Part shown: one piece after another, positions 17,010-25,484 of the stretch | Position numbering within the stretch: position 1 is the stretch's first letter | Layout of the letters: every line of letters begins with the position of its first letter | From: an uncultured Lentisphaeria bacterium | GTDB taxonomy: Bacteria > Verrucomicrobiota > Lentisphaeria > Victivallales > Victivallaceae | Assembly: GCA_903831825.1 (NCBI GenBank) | Contig: CAIKZE010000427.1 | Location: forward strand, 1-36,996 | Length of the DNA: 36,996 nucleotides | Direction: 5' to 3' | Position numbers and translations under genes: made by a program | The notes under the pieces: generated by a model | What the model was told of the DNA's origin: nothing | What the model saw: only the letters and a program-made list of their open reading frames with translations | Databases searched by the model: none

Positions 17010-17951
17010 CTATTTCATTTGCGGCACAATACGTTTGGCGAGAATCAAGGCTGTCTGCGCCAATGCATCTTTGGATGCGATATTGGTTGCCGGGCCGGCT
17101 ATAGTTTCCACTTGACGGTCGGACGCGATCAACCGTCCGTCCTTTGCGTGAAGATTAATTTCAAGTCGGGCGGTGGCGCTGAAGAATTCTTTGAAATGTC
17201 CGCTGGTTTCCGCCAGCCCTTCGCCGGTGATCCGGAAATCGGCTTGATCTGGCGTTTCCACCACTTTAAAGCCCAGCGCCAGCAACAGCTTCTTCATTTC
17301 CGTTTCGGCGGCGGGATCAACGTTTAATTGCGTACGTTCACTAATTTTCACGAAAACGCTTTTATTGGCCGGACTCTCACCAATTTCCTTCTTTAACTCA
17401 TCAACGACAGACGGATGATCAGCCAATGCCGGCAGCAACTTTGTCGAATTTTTCAAGACAATGCCGGCAATCTTTGTTTTGAGTTCCGGAATAAGTTCAA
17501 CCGGAGAACTGGTGCCGGAAACGCTGGTACCGATCACCCGGCTGGTTTCCACTCCAATGATTTTTGCCACGACATAGTTTTTGTCGTCGTTCTTGAACAC
17601 AGAGCCGGTGATGATGATCTTAGCACCTGTCAACTGTCCGATCTTCAACTGGGAGTCCTTGGTCACCAGTCCCGACGTACTGAGTTTTAGCTCACCCATA
17701 ATCTTGTTGATCTCGCCGCGATCCGCCAGTTCGAATTCCCCGGTTTCGCTCATCTGAGATGAAAGCAGATCGGCCACCGAATGGCCCAGGCCCTCCGCAG
17801 CCGAACCGGAAATACGGCATTCAAACGGCATTACCGCGATAGTTGGAACCGCGATTGCCGTTTTATCTGCCGGCTTATCCGCCGCCCGCAAAAACCCGCC
17901 GCCGTAAACAGCCAGCCCTACTAACGTTCCGATGATGATTCTTTTGACCAT
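17010..17951 (-). CDS. Exported CsgG-family protein
   Basis: The 313-residue protein has a signal peptide (MVKRIIIGTLVGLAVYGGGFLRA, cleavage near 23-24). A CsgG-type domain follows: TIAVMPFECRISG (about 37-49), HSVADLLSSQMSETGEFELADRGEINKIMGELKLSTSGL (about 57-95), then IGQLTGAKIIITGSVFK. No lipobox Cys is seen, unlike CsgG itself, so it may be periplasmic. A C-terminal domain (about 195-313) with TQLNVDPAAETEMKKLL and LEINLHAKDGRLIASD resembles nothing I can name. GGGAG 12 nt upstream supports this start although it overlaps the preceding gene by 31 bp. It is the last gene of the ECF operon. Confidence 0.75.
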   Translation of the reverse strand: MVKRIIIGTLVGLAVYGGGFLRAADKPADKTAIAVPTIAVMPFECRISGSAAEGLGHSVADLLSSQMSETGEFELADRGEINKIMGELKLSTSGLVTKDSQLKIGQLTGAKIIITGSVFKNDDKNYVVAKIIGVETSRVIGTSVSGTSSPVELIPELKTKIAGIVLKNSTKLLPALADHPSVVDELKKEIGESPANKSVFVKISERTQLNVDPAAETEMKKLLLALGFKVVETPDQADFRITGEGLAETSGHFKEFFSATARLEINLHAKDGRLIASDRQVETIAGPATNIASKDALAQTALILAKRIVPQMK

Positions 17952-18733
17952 TTTTTCAAATCTCCCTCTATTTTAGTTTTAAGGATCAACCAGACTTCCG
18001 GAGTCGCGTCAAGGACGGCGCGCAACTGCGGCGCGACCACGATCAAATGTCCGCTCCAATAATGCAAGTCCGCCACTCCCGCATCGCCCTCGTAACCGAT
18101 TATAAATTCTTTCTTGTTATATATGACGGATAACCTTGGCGATTTCTTGGCGACCGAAACCATTTCCAGCGATATTTCCCGTAATTTTTCCCGCGGCGGC
18201 GACAACTCGTTATCGCCGCCGGCAAAATAAATCACGGTTTTTCCGGCGGCCAGCAACGCGGACAATTCACGTTCCGCAGTGTCGGCCAGCAGATAAATCT
18301 TTGCCTGCTCGCGTTCCGCCGGAACCAGACCGATTGCCGTGACACTCTTTTTCAAACCGGTGCTGTCGGCATAAATTCCCGCTTCGCTGAGCGCCGCCGC
18401 CAGTTCATTGAGCGGTTCCCGCGAATAAAATGTAATACCATAGCTCCTGTCCGGAGGCAATTCCAGTTTGCAGTTGACAGATGTTCCGGGTTCGAGTTTC
18501 GGCAATTCGAAAGTAAGCTGGCCGCTGCCGTCTTCTCCGGTTTTGATTTGTCCGCTTCCCATGATCCGGCCGTTGGAAGTGCGCAGTTCCCAGCTATAAT
18601 CCTGATTTGCAACCAGCTTTTGCAGCGTAATGCTCTGCGGGCGTCCCCCATATAGATTGAAATCGGCAGCCGCTAATGACATTCCAAGCCACATCAAACA
18701 CCCCATAACCCATAATCCTGTTTTCATAATCAT
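17921..18733 (-). CDS. Exported protein of unknown function in the ECF operon
   Basis: The 270-residue protein carries a signal peptide (hydrophobic core LWVMGCLMWLGMSLAAA, cleavage near residue 24). A beta-rich segment follows (about 25-110), including WELRTSNGRIMGSGQIKTGEDGSGQLTFELP, which looks like an immunoglobulin-type or carbohydrate-binding sandwich. An alpha/beta region (about 110-265) contains AGKTVIYFAGGDNELSPP and GHLIVVAPQLRAVLDATPEVWLILKTKIEGD. I do not recognise a family. AGGAAAGAG precedes the ATG; a second in-frame ATG is two codons later. It sits 155 bp after the large propeller protein gene and overlaps the CsgG-like gene. Confidence 0.7.
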   Translation of the reverse strand: MIMKTGLWVMGCLMWLGMSLAAADFNLYGGRPQSITLQKLVANQDYSWELRTSNGRIMGSGQIKTGEDGSGQLTFELPKLEPGTSVNCKLELPPDRSYGITFYSREPLNELAAALSEAGIYADSTGLKKSVTAIGLVPAEREQAKIYLLADTAERELSALLAAGKTVIYFAGGDNELSPPREKLREISLEMVSVAKKSPRLSVIYNKKEFIIGYEGDAGVADLHYWSGHLIVVAPQLRAVLDATPEVWLILKTKIEGDLKKWSKESSSER

Positions 18734-18888
18734 GCTTCTCTTTCCTTATTTTTTTAGCCGGTTGGGCGGTGAGCCGCAAGCAATTTTGCATGAATGATTT
18801 CCACTGGGGCGGCAAGATTGGAGCCGGTCAGGCCGATTCCGCCATAGTATCATCATTAATGACAAATTTCTCATCGCGTTTTAATCTT

Positions 18889-21800
18889 TCATTTCGGCGT
18901 GATTTTATAAATATTGCTTTCGTCCACGGCAATGGCCGATTTGCCGTCCGGATGGGGGAATACCATGTGATGCCAGGTTGTAGTGGCGGCAGGCGGCATA
19001 AAAATTAACGGCGACTGGGAAACATCCGGCAAGGTCAGCAATTTGACGGTATTTTCGCCGCCGAACCAGATTTGTCCGGCGCGAGAAAAGAAAGCCGGTT
19101 TATAAACGATATCTCTTGGTTGATGATATTTGGCGTCGAGGCAATATTTTGCGTTACCATCGGAAAGGGAGAAAAAGTGTTCAGCATGGTTGGATATTAA
19201 GTCATAAGTATAATAATCTGAATTACCAAATGAGCAGAAAATGATGTCGTTAACCACCGTCACCGACGGATCAATTTTCTGCCATCTGGTCGCATGTAGC
19301 CGTAAACGGGAGGAATTAGAAGACAGGTTATATTCCCATAACCCGCTGTCGTAAAAGACCACATTGAAAAGGAGACGGTTGCGGGGACGATCGGCAATCA
19401 GATTGTAGACGCTGAACGCTGTATTTAATTCCAGAAGATCTTTTTTATCGTCGCGGGAAGTGGAAAGATGAAGTTTCCGGTTTTCGCCATCCGGATTGCA
19501 GGAAAAGAGGATGGTTTCATAAGCGTAATCGGAGCGTCCGGATTTTTCTTTTCCGGCGAAGATATATAGACGGCGGTTAAGAATGGCCAGCCCCATGACT
19601 GTCGTTGAAGGCAAATCCTTGATTTCGCTGAAGGAATTTCCCCGCAATGATATCACATAAACCGTTTTATCACCGGCAATGGCGATCAGGTCGTCTTCAA
19701 TCGCGAACGGAGGTCTTCTTTCGGCATTCCGGTCGGCCGTAATTTCTGACGGAGGTGTCCAGGGCGTAAGCATCCGCATTTCTGCGGTACTGATGTCCAG
19801 CCTGGCGAGCGCCCATGATTCCTGTATTCCCTTTTTTTCTTTCGTCTTCTGCGACAGCAGCAGATTAAGATTATTGCCATCAAGAAGGGCATTTTGAATT
19901 CCCACGCGGGATGTTTTATTCCTTTTTTCGTGAAGCATGGACACGGCGGCAATTTTTTCGATGCTGACATCTTCGTTAAGGGCGGTAAGCGCTTCGCGGG
20001 ATGGTTCGTTTTGTTTGGAATATGCAGCATGAGCAAGTTTTGCGCCCAGGTCAAAGAAGAAATTCCGTGCTTTGACATCAACAAACGCTTGTTCTTTATA
20101 TTTAAGAAGTTCCGGCGCCAGTTCCAGTACTTTTGCCGCTTTTTCATCCGGATCGGCGACGGCATTGATGGCGGCAAAAAGAGAATCTATCGTATCAGAC
20201 TGAAAATTGGAATTGTGAAACTCCTTTTTAATCTTTCTGGCGATATCGCTGTAATCTTTGCTTCTTCCGAAGAATTCTTCTATTCTTATGGTTCCGACGG
20301 TCTCAAAGATTTTTCCATCAATGGCGGATGCCTGTTTGCAGTATTCGTTCATCGCATTGATAAAATCGGTTGAACTGTATTTGTTTTTTGTGGTTTCTCG
20401 CATTAATTTCAGTTGCAGTGCTTCGATCCGGAGTTGCAGCAATGGATGAATCGCGGCCTGAGCGATATATTCATCACAGCCGGACAAAACTTTTTCTCCA
20501 ATGGCTTGACTTTCAAATGAGGTTTTTTCTCTCAACCCTTGTATTACGCGGCTGATCTCCATCAACAACCGGAAAACTTTGCCGTCGAAACTGCGCGGAG
20601 CGCACAATTCCGAATGTTTTTCGGCGAATTCCCGGCTGACTTTCAGATGATCCAAGGCAATTTTATTTATTGCTGCCGCCCATGCGTCACAATCGTAATA
20701 AAGCTCGAAAGTACACATTCTCCAGCAGTACTGGTTATAATTCTGCCACTCGACATAGGAGTTGATGCCGTTGCGAGGATTGAACGGCGGGCCGAGACGA
20801 CGGAGTTCTTCCTCATACAACGGGCGGAAAATTTCCGCCCATTGGGCCATGTTGGCAAAATCCTGCGGAGTAGAGCCTTTGCGAAAACCAGAGAGGGGAA
20901 AAGTATAGTAGCTGATATACAAAGCACGTTGGGTATTCGGGAAATCCCGTGTAAATTCCAACGCCAGATCCATGTTTTTCTGGTTTGTTGCCAACATTCG
21001 TTTGTAATTGCCGGCGGGGACTTCCGCCTGATTCAACACCATCTGCCAAAGCCGGTAGTCGCGATGTTCCGGGTTCAGGGAAATCGCCGCATTCAATTTG
21101 GCGCGGGCTGCCCGGTACTCTTTACGGGAGTTGAAAAATCGGAACTCCTCAAAAAAACGCGCGGCTTCGGAGATGGCGGAACCCGATACCGCCGGCACGG
21201 GTTCCTTTAAATACCCCGCCAGTTCCGTTACCATTTTTTCCACCGTATTTTCGGCAAAACAATTATCCTGTTCATAGCGGAATAATTCATTATCTGTGGC
21301 ATCGGTCACACGCAAAGTCAATTTGACGATTTCCGGCGAGGAACCCGGCGCAAATTCCAGCCGCAGCAGCCGCGCTGACGGCGCCAGCTTGAACATCTGC
21401 CCGGTGATTTTGCGTTCCTGATTCACGCTTTCCAGATAATCGCGCTCCAGTACCGTGACGTTTGGAATTCCACCCAGGCGGCGCTCCAGTTCCGCCGCAA
21501 TGAACGCCTGCCGGTATTTGAAGCGTTCCGGCACCCCGGCGTCCCGCACCGCCGCCAATGACAGCAGAATCTGTTTGTCGGGATGGCTGCTGACCTCCAG
21601 AGATTTTCGCAATTGTCCAATCACGGTTTTGACGCAATCCTCCTGTTTTTCCGGCAGCGCGATGTTTGCCAGCCGGAAACCGTTGCGGGTGTCGTAGATA
21701 ATCAATCCGGACGGAACTGGACCGTCTTCTTCTTTCTTCGCCAATCTACCGACAATGACCGCAAACAAATCGGCATGAATGGTTTTGCCCAGGTCGGCAA

Positions 21801-22020
21801 GATTGTCGGCGGTAAGACCGGAGGCGGCAAGTTTGCGTTCATTGAGCGCCGCTTCAATACTGGCGCGTTCGATAAATTCGATGCCGGGATCATTCGCCAT
21901 GGCGGCAAGCGCCTGATCCGCCACCGGCGCAAGTTCCGGAACGGTTGGAATTAAAGCCACTTTCGCCGCATTTACTCCCGGCGTCAACAACAGAAACAGT
22001 AACAGGCTTAGACGTTTCAC
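18889..22020 (-). CDS. Large exported protein: tandem CsgG-like domains, helical region, C-terminal propeller-like region
   Basis: The 1043-residue protein has a signal peptide (MKRLSLLLFLLLTPGVNA, cleavage near residue 18). Residues about 20-130 follow the CsgG pattern: VALIPTVPELAPVADQ, FIERASIEAALNERKLAASGL, then LGKTIHADLFAVIVGRL. A second related unit spans about 150-270 (AELERRLGGIPNVTVLERDYLESVNQERKI). A long helical, TPR-like part covers about 280-690. The C-terminus (about 700-1043) is beta-rich with repeated blade-like strands, such as DDLIAIAGDKTVYVISLRG and RNRLLFNVVFYDSGLWEYNLSSN, resembling a beta-propeller. Its ATG overlaps the anti-sigma stop in ATGA, so coupling is likely. 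It is a candidate sensor or envelope scaffold for the ECF pair. Confidence 0.75.
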   Translation of the reverse strand: MKRLSLLLFLLLTPGVNAAKVALIPTVPELAPVADQALAAMANDPGIEFIERASIEAALNERKLAASGLTADNLADLGKTIHADLFAVIVGRLAKKEEDGPVPSGLIIYDTRNGFRLANIALPEKQEDCVKTVIGQLRKSLEVSSHPDKQILLSLAAVRDAGVPERFKYRQAFIAAELERRLGGIPNVTVLERDYLESVNQERKITGQMFKLAPSARLLRLEFAPGSSPEIVKLTLRVTDATDNELFRYEQDNCFAENTVEKMVTELAGYLKEPVPAVSGSAISEAARFFEEFRFFNSRKEYRAARAKLNAAISLNPEHRDYRLWQMVLNQAEVPAGNYKRMLATNQKNMDLALEFTRDFPNTQRALYISYYTFPLSGFRKGSTPQDFANMAQWAEIFRPLYEEELRRLGPPFNPRNGINSYVEWQNYNQYCWRMCTFELYYDCDAWAAAINKIALDHLKVSREFAEKHSELCAPRSFDGKVFRLLMEISRVIQGLREKTSFESQAIGEKVLSGCDEYIAQAAIHPLLQLRIEALQLKLMRETTKNKYSSTDFINAMNEYCKQASAIDGKIFETVGTIRIEEFFGRSKDYSDIARKIKKEFHNSNFQSDTIDSLFAAINAVADPDEKAAKVLELAPELLKYKEQAFVDVKARNFFFDLGAKLAHAAYSKQNEPSREALTALNEDVSIEKIAAVSMLHEKRNKTSRVGIQNALLDGNNLNLLLSQKTKEKKGIQESWALARLDISTAEMRMLTPWTPPSEITADRNAERRPPFAIEDDLIAIAGDKTVYVISLRGNSFSEIKDLPSTTVMGLAILNRRLYIFAGKEKSGRSDYAYETILFSCNPDGENRKLHLSTSRDDKKDLLELNTAFSVYNLIADRPRNRLLFNVVFYDSGLWEYNLSSNSSRLRLHATRWQKIDPSVTVVNDIIFCSFGNSDYYTYDLISNHAEHFFSLSDGNAKYCLDAKYHQPRDIVYKPAFFSRAGQIWFGGENTVKLLTLPDVSQSPLIFMPPAATTTWHHMVFPHPDGKSAIAVDESNIYKITPK

Positions 22021-22646
22021 AGCGGCATGACCTTTCGGGTAATGATAAGATGATTAATCTTCTCGGATTGTACTCCATTCATGGCAACGGGCGAAAACCC
22101 GGCAAGCCGCACCGCTTCGCCGCCGGCAATTTTTACCATGCAATCAGACTCAAACGCAAACAGTTTTTTATCAACTCTGCAGACCCAGAATTCACCTTTA
22201 AGCTGCGGGGTGTCAAGCCGGATCACGTCCCCGCCGGCAGCGGCAAACTGAATTTTAACGGATTGTCCATGCCCGCCGGGGTTCAGATCTATCTCAAACA
22301 ACGACTCCACTTTCTTTTCTTCTGTACGCTCGAAAGTCAACAATTCGCCATTAACCATCGCAACGCCGAGACCGTCCGGTTCAAACAGCCTCCGGGATTC
22401 CGCCAATAACGAAGTAGTTGGAACGGGCGGCGGACGATGATAAAAAAAGATTCCCGGACCAAGCATTACCAGCGCCGCGACCGCGCCGATCCATGGAGAT
22501 ATACTGACGAGACGGTGCTTCCGCCGTTCCGGCAGTTGTCTTGCTTTGCGGAAAAATTCAGCTTTGAAATCCGCAGCCGGACGGAATCCGGCTCCGGCAT
22601 GGCGGCGTTCGTATTCGCCGGACAATCGGTTTAGATGTTCATTCAT
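22017..22646 (-). CDS. Probable membrane anti-sigma factor
   Basis: The 209-residue protein has a charged cytoplasmic N-terminus (1-50, with DFKAEFFRKARQLPERRKHR), one membrane segment (about 51-69, PWIGAVAALVMLGPGIFFY) and a periplasmic part rich in beta strands (about 75-209). This topology is that of ECF anti-sigma factors. Its start overlaps the ECF sigma gene stop in ATGA, the usual arrangement for a sigma/anti-sigma pair. No zinc-binding HxxxCxxC motif (ZAS) is visible in the cytoplasmic part, so it would be a non-ZAS type. Function is inferred from position and topology. Confidence 0.7.
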   Translation of the reverse strand: MNEHLNRLSGEYERRHAGAGFRPAADFKAEFFRKARQLPERRKHRLVSISPWIGAVAALVMLGPGIFFYHRPPPVPTTSLLAESRRLFEPDGLGVAMVNGELLTFERTEEKKVESLFEIDLNPGGHGQSVKIQFAAAGGDVIRLDTPQLKGEFWVCRVDKKLFAFESDCMVKIAGGEAVRLAGFSPVAMNGVQSEKINHLIITRKVMPL

Positions 22647-23152
22647 TTCAATAACTCCTTAAGCTGTTTTCCGAGAATTTTACGGGCTTTGTGCACTCTC
22701 CAGTAAAGGGTGGCCGGACCGCAGCCGAGCACCTCCGCCGCTTCGTTGGTGGAAAGTCCTTCGAAGACGGTTAAATTCAACGCCGAATGCAAATAGTTCG
22801 GCAAGGCACTCATGGCTGCTTCAATCACTTCGGCGACTTCACGGCCATGCTCAGGAGCAGGCGCATCCGGAGCAGGTTGATTTTCAAATAATGCGGTCTC
22901 CCGTTTACGTCGGCGCAACAGATCATATGCCTCATTACAGGCAATGCGGCAGACCCATCCGGAAATTTTATCCGGCTTCTTGCAGCGGTCAAATTTAGTC
23001 CAGGCTTTTAGCATGGCCTGCTGGATGACATCGTCAGTATCCCCGGTATTGCCTAAAATCCGGAACACCACGCGCCGCATCATCGGCAGATGACAGTCTA
23101 TCAACTCCCCGAACACCAGCTCCCGGTTGTCGGACAGAACTGTTTCGCTCAT
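22643..23152 (-). CDS. ECF-type RNA polymerase sigma factor
   Basis: The 169-residue protein has sigma region 2 (about 18-82): MMRRVVFRILGNTGDTDDVIQQAMLKAWTKFDRC and ISGWVCRIACNEAYDLLRRRKRE. A short acidic/Pro linker leads to region 4 (about 108-165): ALPNYLHSALNLTVFEGLSTNEAAEVLGCGPATLYWRVHKARKIL. No region 1 or 3 is present, as in the ECF class. It heads a five-gene minus-strand operon and is followed by a probable anti-sigma factor. GGGGGAG about 6 nt upstream fixes the start. I cannot identify its promoter or ECF subgroup with certainty. Confidence 0.93.
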   Translation of the reverse strand: MSETVLSDNRELVFGELIDCHLPMMRRVVFRILGNTGDTDDVIQQAMLKAWTKFDRCKKPDKISGWVCRIACNEAYDLLRRRKRETALFENQPAPDAPAPEHGREVAEVIEAAMSALPNYLHSALNLTVFEGLSTNEAAEVLGCGPATLYWRVHKARKILGKQLKELLK

Positions 23153-23243
23153 AACTCCCCCGGCAAAATTATTACAGCTTCCTGCTTATTCCTCTGAATC
23201 CACTAATTAATATGACGCAAAAAAAGCGATAATCTTGGCGGTT

Positions 23244-23271
23244 CTATTAAAAAAAATGCTTTTTTTAATAG
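23244..23271. promoter_or_regulatory. A-tract/T-tract dyad between the ECF and lectin genes
   Basis: CTATTAAAAAAA and TTTTTTTAATAG form a perfect 12-bp inverted repeat with a 4-nt centre, in the 221-bp gap between two divergent genes. It lies between their likely promoters and just upstream of the lectin -35 box. With no gene ending here, a terminator role is unlikely; an operator or curved-DNA element is more plausible. Confidence 0.45.
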
Positions 23272-23293
23272 ATATTTTACAGTTCAACAGTTA

Positions 23294-23321
23294 TTGACAC
23301 ATTGCTTTTACAGGTTAAATT
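23294..23321 (+). promoter_or_regulatory. Predicted sigma-70 promoter of the lectin-domain gene
   Basis: A consensus TTGACA (23294-23299) is followed after 16 bp by TAAATT (23316-23321). Transcription would start near 23328, which rules out the more upstream in-frame start at 23302 and supports ATG at 23374. Confidence 0.65.
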
Positions 23322-23373
23322 AGAAGTTGTTTACACTTATATGGAGAGTCCGACACTCGGGGATAAGCGCAAA

Positions 23374-24444
23374 ATGACAAAAATAATTAGCTCTCTGACA
23401 TGTATTATGCTGATGTTCGCAGCATATTTCCTGCACGGCGAAGCCGCTCCTGTGCCGAAGCCGCCGGTTTTGGTCTATAACGGGCACTGTTACCGGCTGT
23501 TCAACGAGCGTGTCTCCTGGAATATGGCGAAAAAAAGATGCGAGGAAATGGGCGGAAGCCTGGTCAGCATCGAGACCCCCGCCGAAAACAGTTTTCTTTA
23601 CGAGAATATCAAGCATATTGACGGCGTGATTTTCATTGGCGCCAACGATGAGGAAAAAAACGGAGTATGGCGGTGGGCCGGCAACGATAAACTGCTCAAC
23701 TTTTTTCAATGGGACACCGGTCAGCCGGTCAGCGATGAAAGCGGCAAGGATTACGCGGCGTTTTCACCGGCGGCAAGAAAAGACTGCTGGGGCAATTATT
23801 ACGGCACAGTATGCAGTAATAAAACTCCAGGCGAAAACACCTACGGCTTTATCTGCGAATGGGAAAAGGCCGAGGCCGCAAACAAATCCATGACAACGCC
23901 GCCGCCAGTCCCGGCAACGACGCCGATTATGACGCCGGCAACGACGCAGACCAGGCCGGCAGCTTTAAACAGGCCGGCAGCTGAAGATCCATTTATACAT
24001 GCAGAGCGGAGGAAGAAGTTTATGGCACGATGCGAACAAGACCGCAAGTGCTACGGCGAGGCGGGATTTAGCGAAATAGAATCGCTTTACCAGGCTGACA
24101 ACAAAAAACTTAACAGTCCGGACGCACAGGAAATCCTCAAGAAACTTATCAGCAAATATCCGCAAGCTAACCGTTCCGGTTGCGCTATGCTTTATCTGGG
24201 CCAAAGATGTCCCGACCGTCCGCAGGCTGAGGATTATCTGCGCCGGGCGATTGCTGATTACGGTGACTGCTGGTATGGCGACGGCGTTCAGGTCGGCGCT
24301 TATGCCCGTTTCTATCTGGCCGGATACTACCGGCAAAGCGGAAAGACCCGGGAAGCGGAAAAACTGTATCAGGAAATCCGGGAAAAGTACCCGGATGCCG
24401 TGGCGCATAACGGCCAGCCGCTGGCAGATTCCTTGCCCAAATAA
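23374..24444 (+). CDS. Exported C-type lectin domain protein with TPR-like C-terminus
   Basis: The 356-residue protein has a signal peptide (MTKIISSLTCIMLMFAAYFLHGEA). A C-type lectin-like domain spans about 33-163: NGHCYRLFNERVSWNMAKKRCEEMGGSLVSIETPAENSFL, then WRWAGNDKLLNFFQWDTGQP, and Cys39, 56, 138, 147 and 161 for disulphides. The calcium-site motifs EPN/QPD and WND are not clearly kept (GQPV at the EPN position, CWGNYYGTVC later). A Pro/Thr linker (about 172-200) leads to a helical part with TPR-like repeats (about 240-345). Start chosen from the signal peptide and promoter position. It is divergent from the ECF operon and may belong to its regulon. Ligand unknown. Confidence 0.8.
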   Translation: MTKIISSLTCIMLMFAAYFLHGEAAPVPKPPVLVYNGHCYRLFNERVSWNMAKKRCEEMGGSLVSIETPAENSFLYENIKHIDGVIFIGANDEEKNGVWRWAGNDKLLNFFQWDTGQPVSDESGKDYAAFSPAARKDCWGNYYGTVCSNKTPGENTYGFICEWEKAEAANKSMTTPPPVPATTPIMTPATTQTRPAALNRPAAEDPFIHAERRKKFMARCEQDRKCYGEAGFSEIESLYQADNKKLNSPDAQEILKKLISKYPQANRSGCAMLYLGQRCPDRPQAEDYLRRAIADYGDCWYGDGVQVGAYARFYLAGYYRQSGKTREAEKLYQEIREKYPDAVAHNGQPLADSLPK

Positions 24445-24453
24445 CCGCGGAAA

Positions 24454-25482
24454 TCAGGTTGAGTAATCCGGATAGCCGACGACAATAATGTCCTCCCCCG
24501 CATGCTCAACGGAAATGTTCTTTAATGCCAGGGCTTCAGCCAGCGTCAGTGGATTGGCGCCGCCGATTACCGGACGGCTGTCTCTGCCGCCAAGTATTTT
24601 CGGGGCAATGTGAAATTCCACCTTATCCACAATTCCGGCATTAAGCGCCGCCGCCGCCAGTTCGCCGCCGCCTTCCATCAGCAGCGCGGTGACATTTTCA
24701 TTGCCGAGGCGGCACATTTCCGACCGCCATTCAGCGGCATTGTCCGCGCGGATTATTTCCGGGGTCACGCCATCCGGCAACAGGCTTTTCAGCGCTTCGG
24801 GAGTCAACGTTTTTGAGGCGACGATACGCCGCGGCTGCCGCCATCCGGGAATATCGCGCACCGTCAGCGACGGATGATCATTCCGGGCGGTATTGCCGCC
24901 GACAAGAATGGCATCCGCCCATTGGCGCAAACGTTGAACCCGCTGCCGGGCTGCCGGGCCGGTGATCCATTTTGAAAGCCCGTCTTTCGTGGCTATTTTC
25001 CCGTCCAGAGTCATGGCCATTTTCAGGATGACGAACGGTGTTTTAACGGTAATCCATTTGAAGAAAGCTTCATTAATGGCAGCGCAGGCGGCTTTTTCTA
25101 TTTCCGTAAAAACCTCGATCCCGGCATTCCTGAGAATATCCACGCCGCGCCCGGCGTGGGCTGGGTTCGGATCCAGCGAACCGATAAAAACCCGTCCGAT
25201 GCCGGCCCGGAGGATTGCTTCAGTGCAGGGCGGGGTCCGCCCATGGGTGGAGCATGGCTCAAGGGTTACATACAAGTCCGCTTTTTGCGATGCGTTTCCG
25301 GCATCGGCCAGGGCGTTAACCTCGGCATGAGGTTTTCCGGCCTGCTCATGAAAGCCGCGCCCGGTTATTTTGCCGTCTTTGACGATAACCGCGCCGACCA
25401 GCGGGTTCGGACTGGTCATGCCCCAGGCTTTTTCGGCCAGGGCAATTGCTTCTTTCATATATTCCGATGTTTCATTCTGCAT
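24454..25482 (-). CDS. ribD: Bifunctional riboflavin deaminase/reductase (RibD)
   Basis: It catalyses two steps of riboflavin synthesis: deamination of the pyrimidine product of GTP cyclohydrolase II, then reduction of its ribosyl chain. The 342 residues hold a zinc deaminase domain with PHAEVNAL (HAE at 52-54) and PCSTHGRTPPC (76-86), then an NADPH-dependent reductase domain (about 147-342) with KMAMTLDGKIATKDGLSKWITG and LMEGGGELAAAAL. Its start is 2 bp after the peptidase stop and its ribosome binding site lies in that gene's last codons, so it is translated from the same message. It is separated from ribBA-ribH by three non-rib genes. Confidence 0.95.
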   Translation of the reverse strand: MQNETSEYMKEAIALAEKAWGMTSPNPLVGAVIVKDGKITGRGFHEQAGKPHAEVNALADAGNASQKADLYVTLEPCSTHGRTPPCTEAILRAGIGRVFIGSLDPNPAHAGRGVDILRNAGIEVFTEIEKAACAAINEAFFKWITVKTPFVILKMAMTLDGKIATKDGLSKWITGPAARQRVQRLRQWADAILVGGNTARNDHPSLTVRDIPGWRQPRRIVASKTLTPEALKSLLPDGVTPEIIRADNAAEWRSEMCRLGNENVTALLMEGGGELAAAALNAGIVDKVEFHIAPKILGGRDSRPVIGGANPLTLAEALALKNISVEHAGEDIIVVGYPDYST

Positions 25483-25484
25483 AA

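Noticed and set aside
16747-17115. Short open frames between the hydrolase and the CsgG-like gene
   Set aside because: They overlap one another on both strands, lack ribosome binding sites and resemble no family; two GC-rich inverted repeats explain much of the region.
23153-23301. Autoregulatory ECF promoter (GAACC and CGTC boxes upstream of the sigma gene)
   Set aside because: The boxes are present on the minus strand but about 22 bp apart, too far for known ECF promoters, so no call was made.
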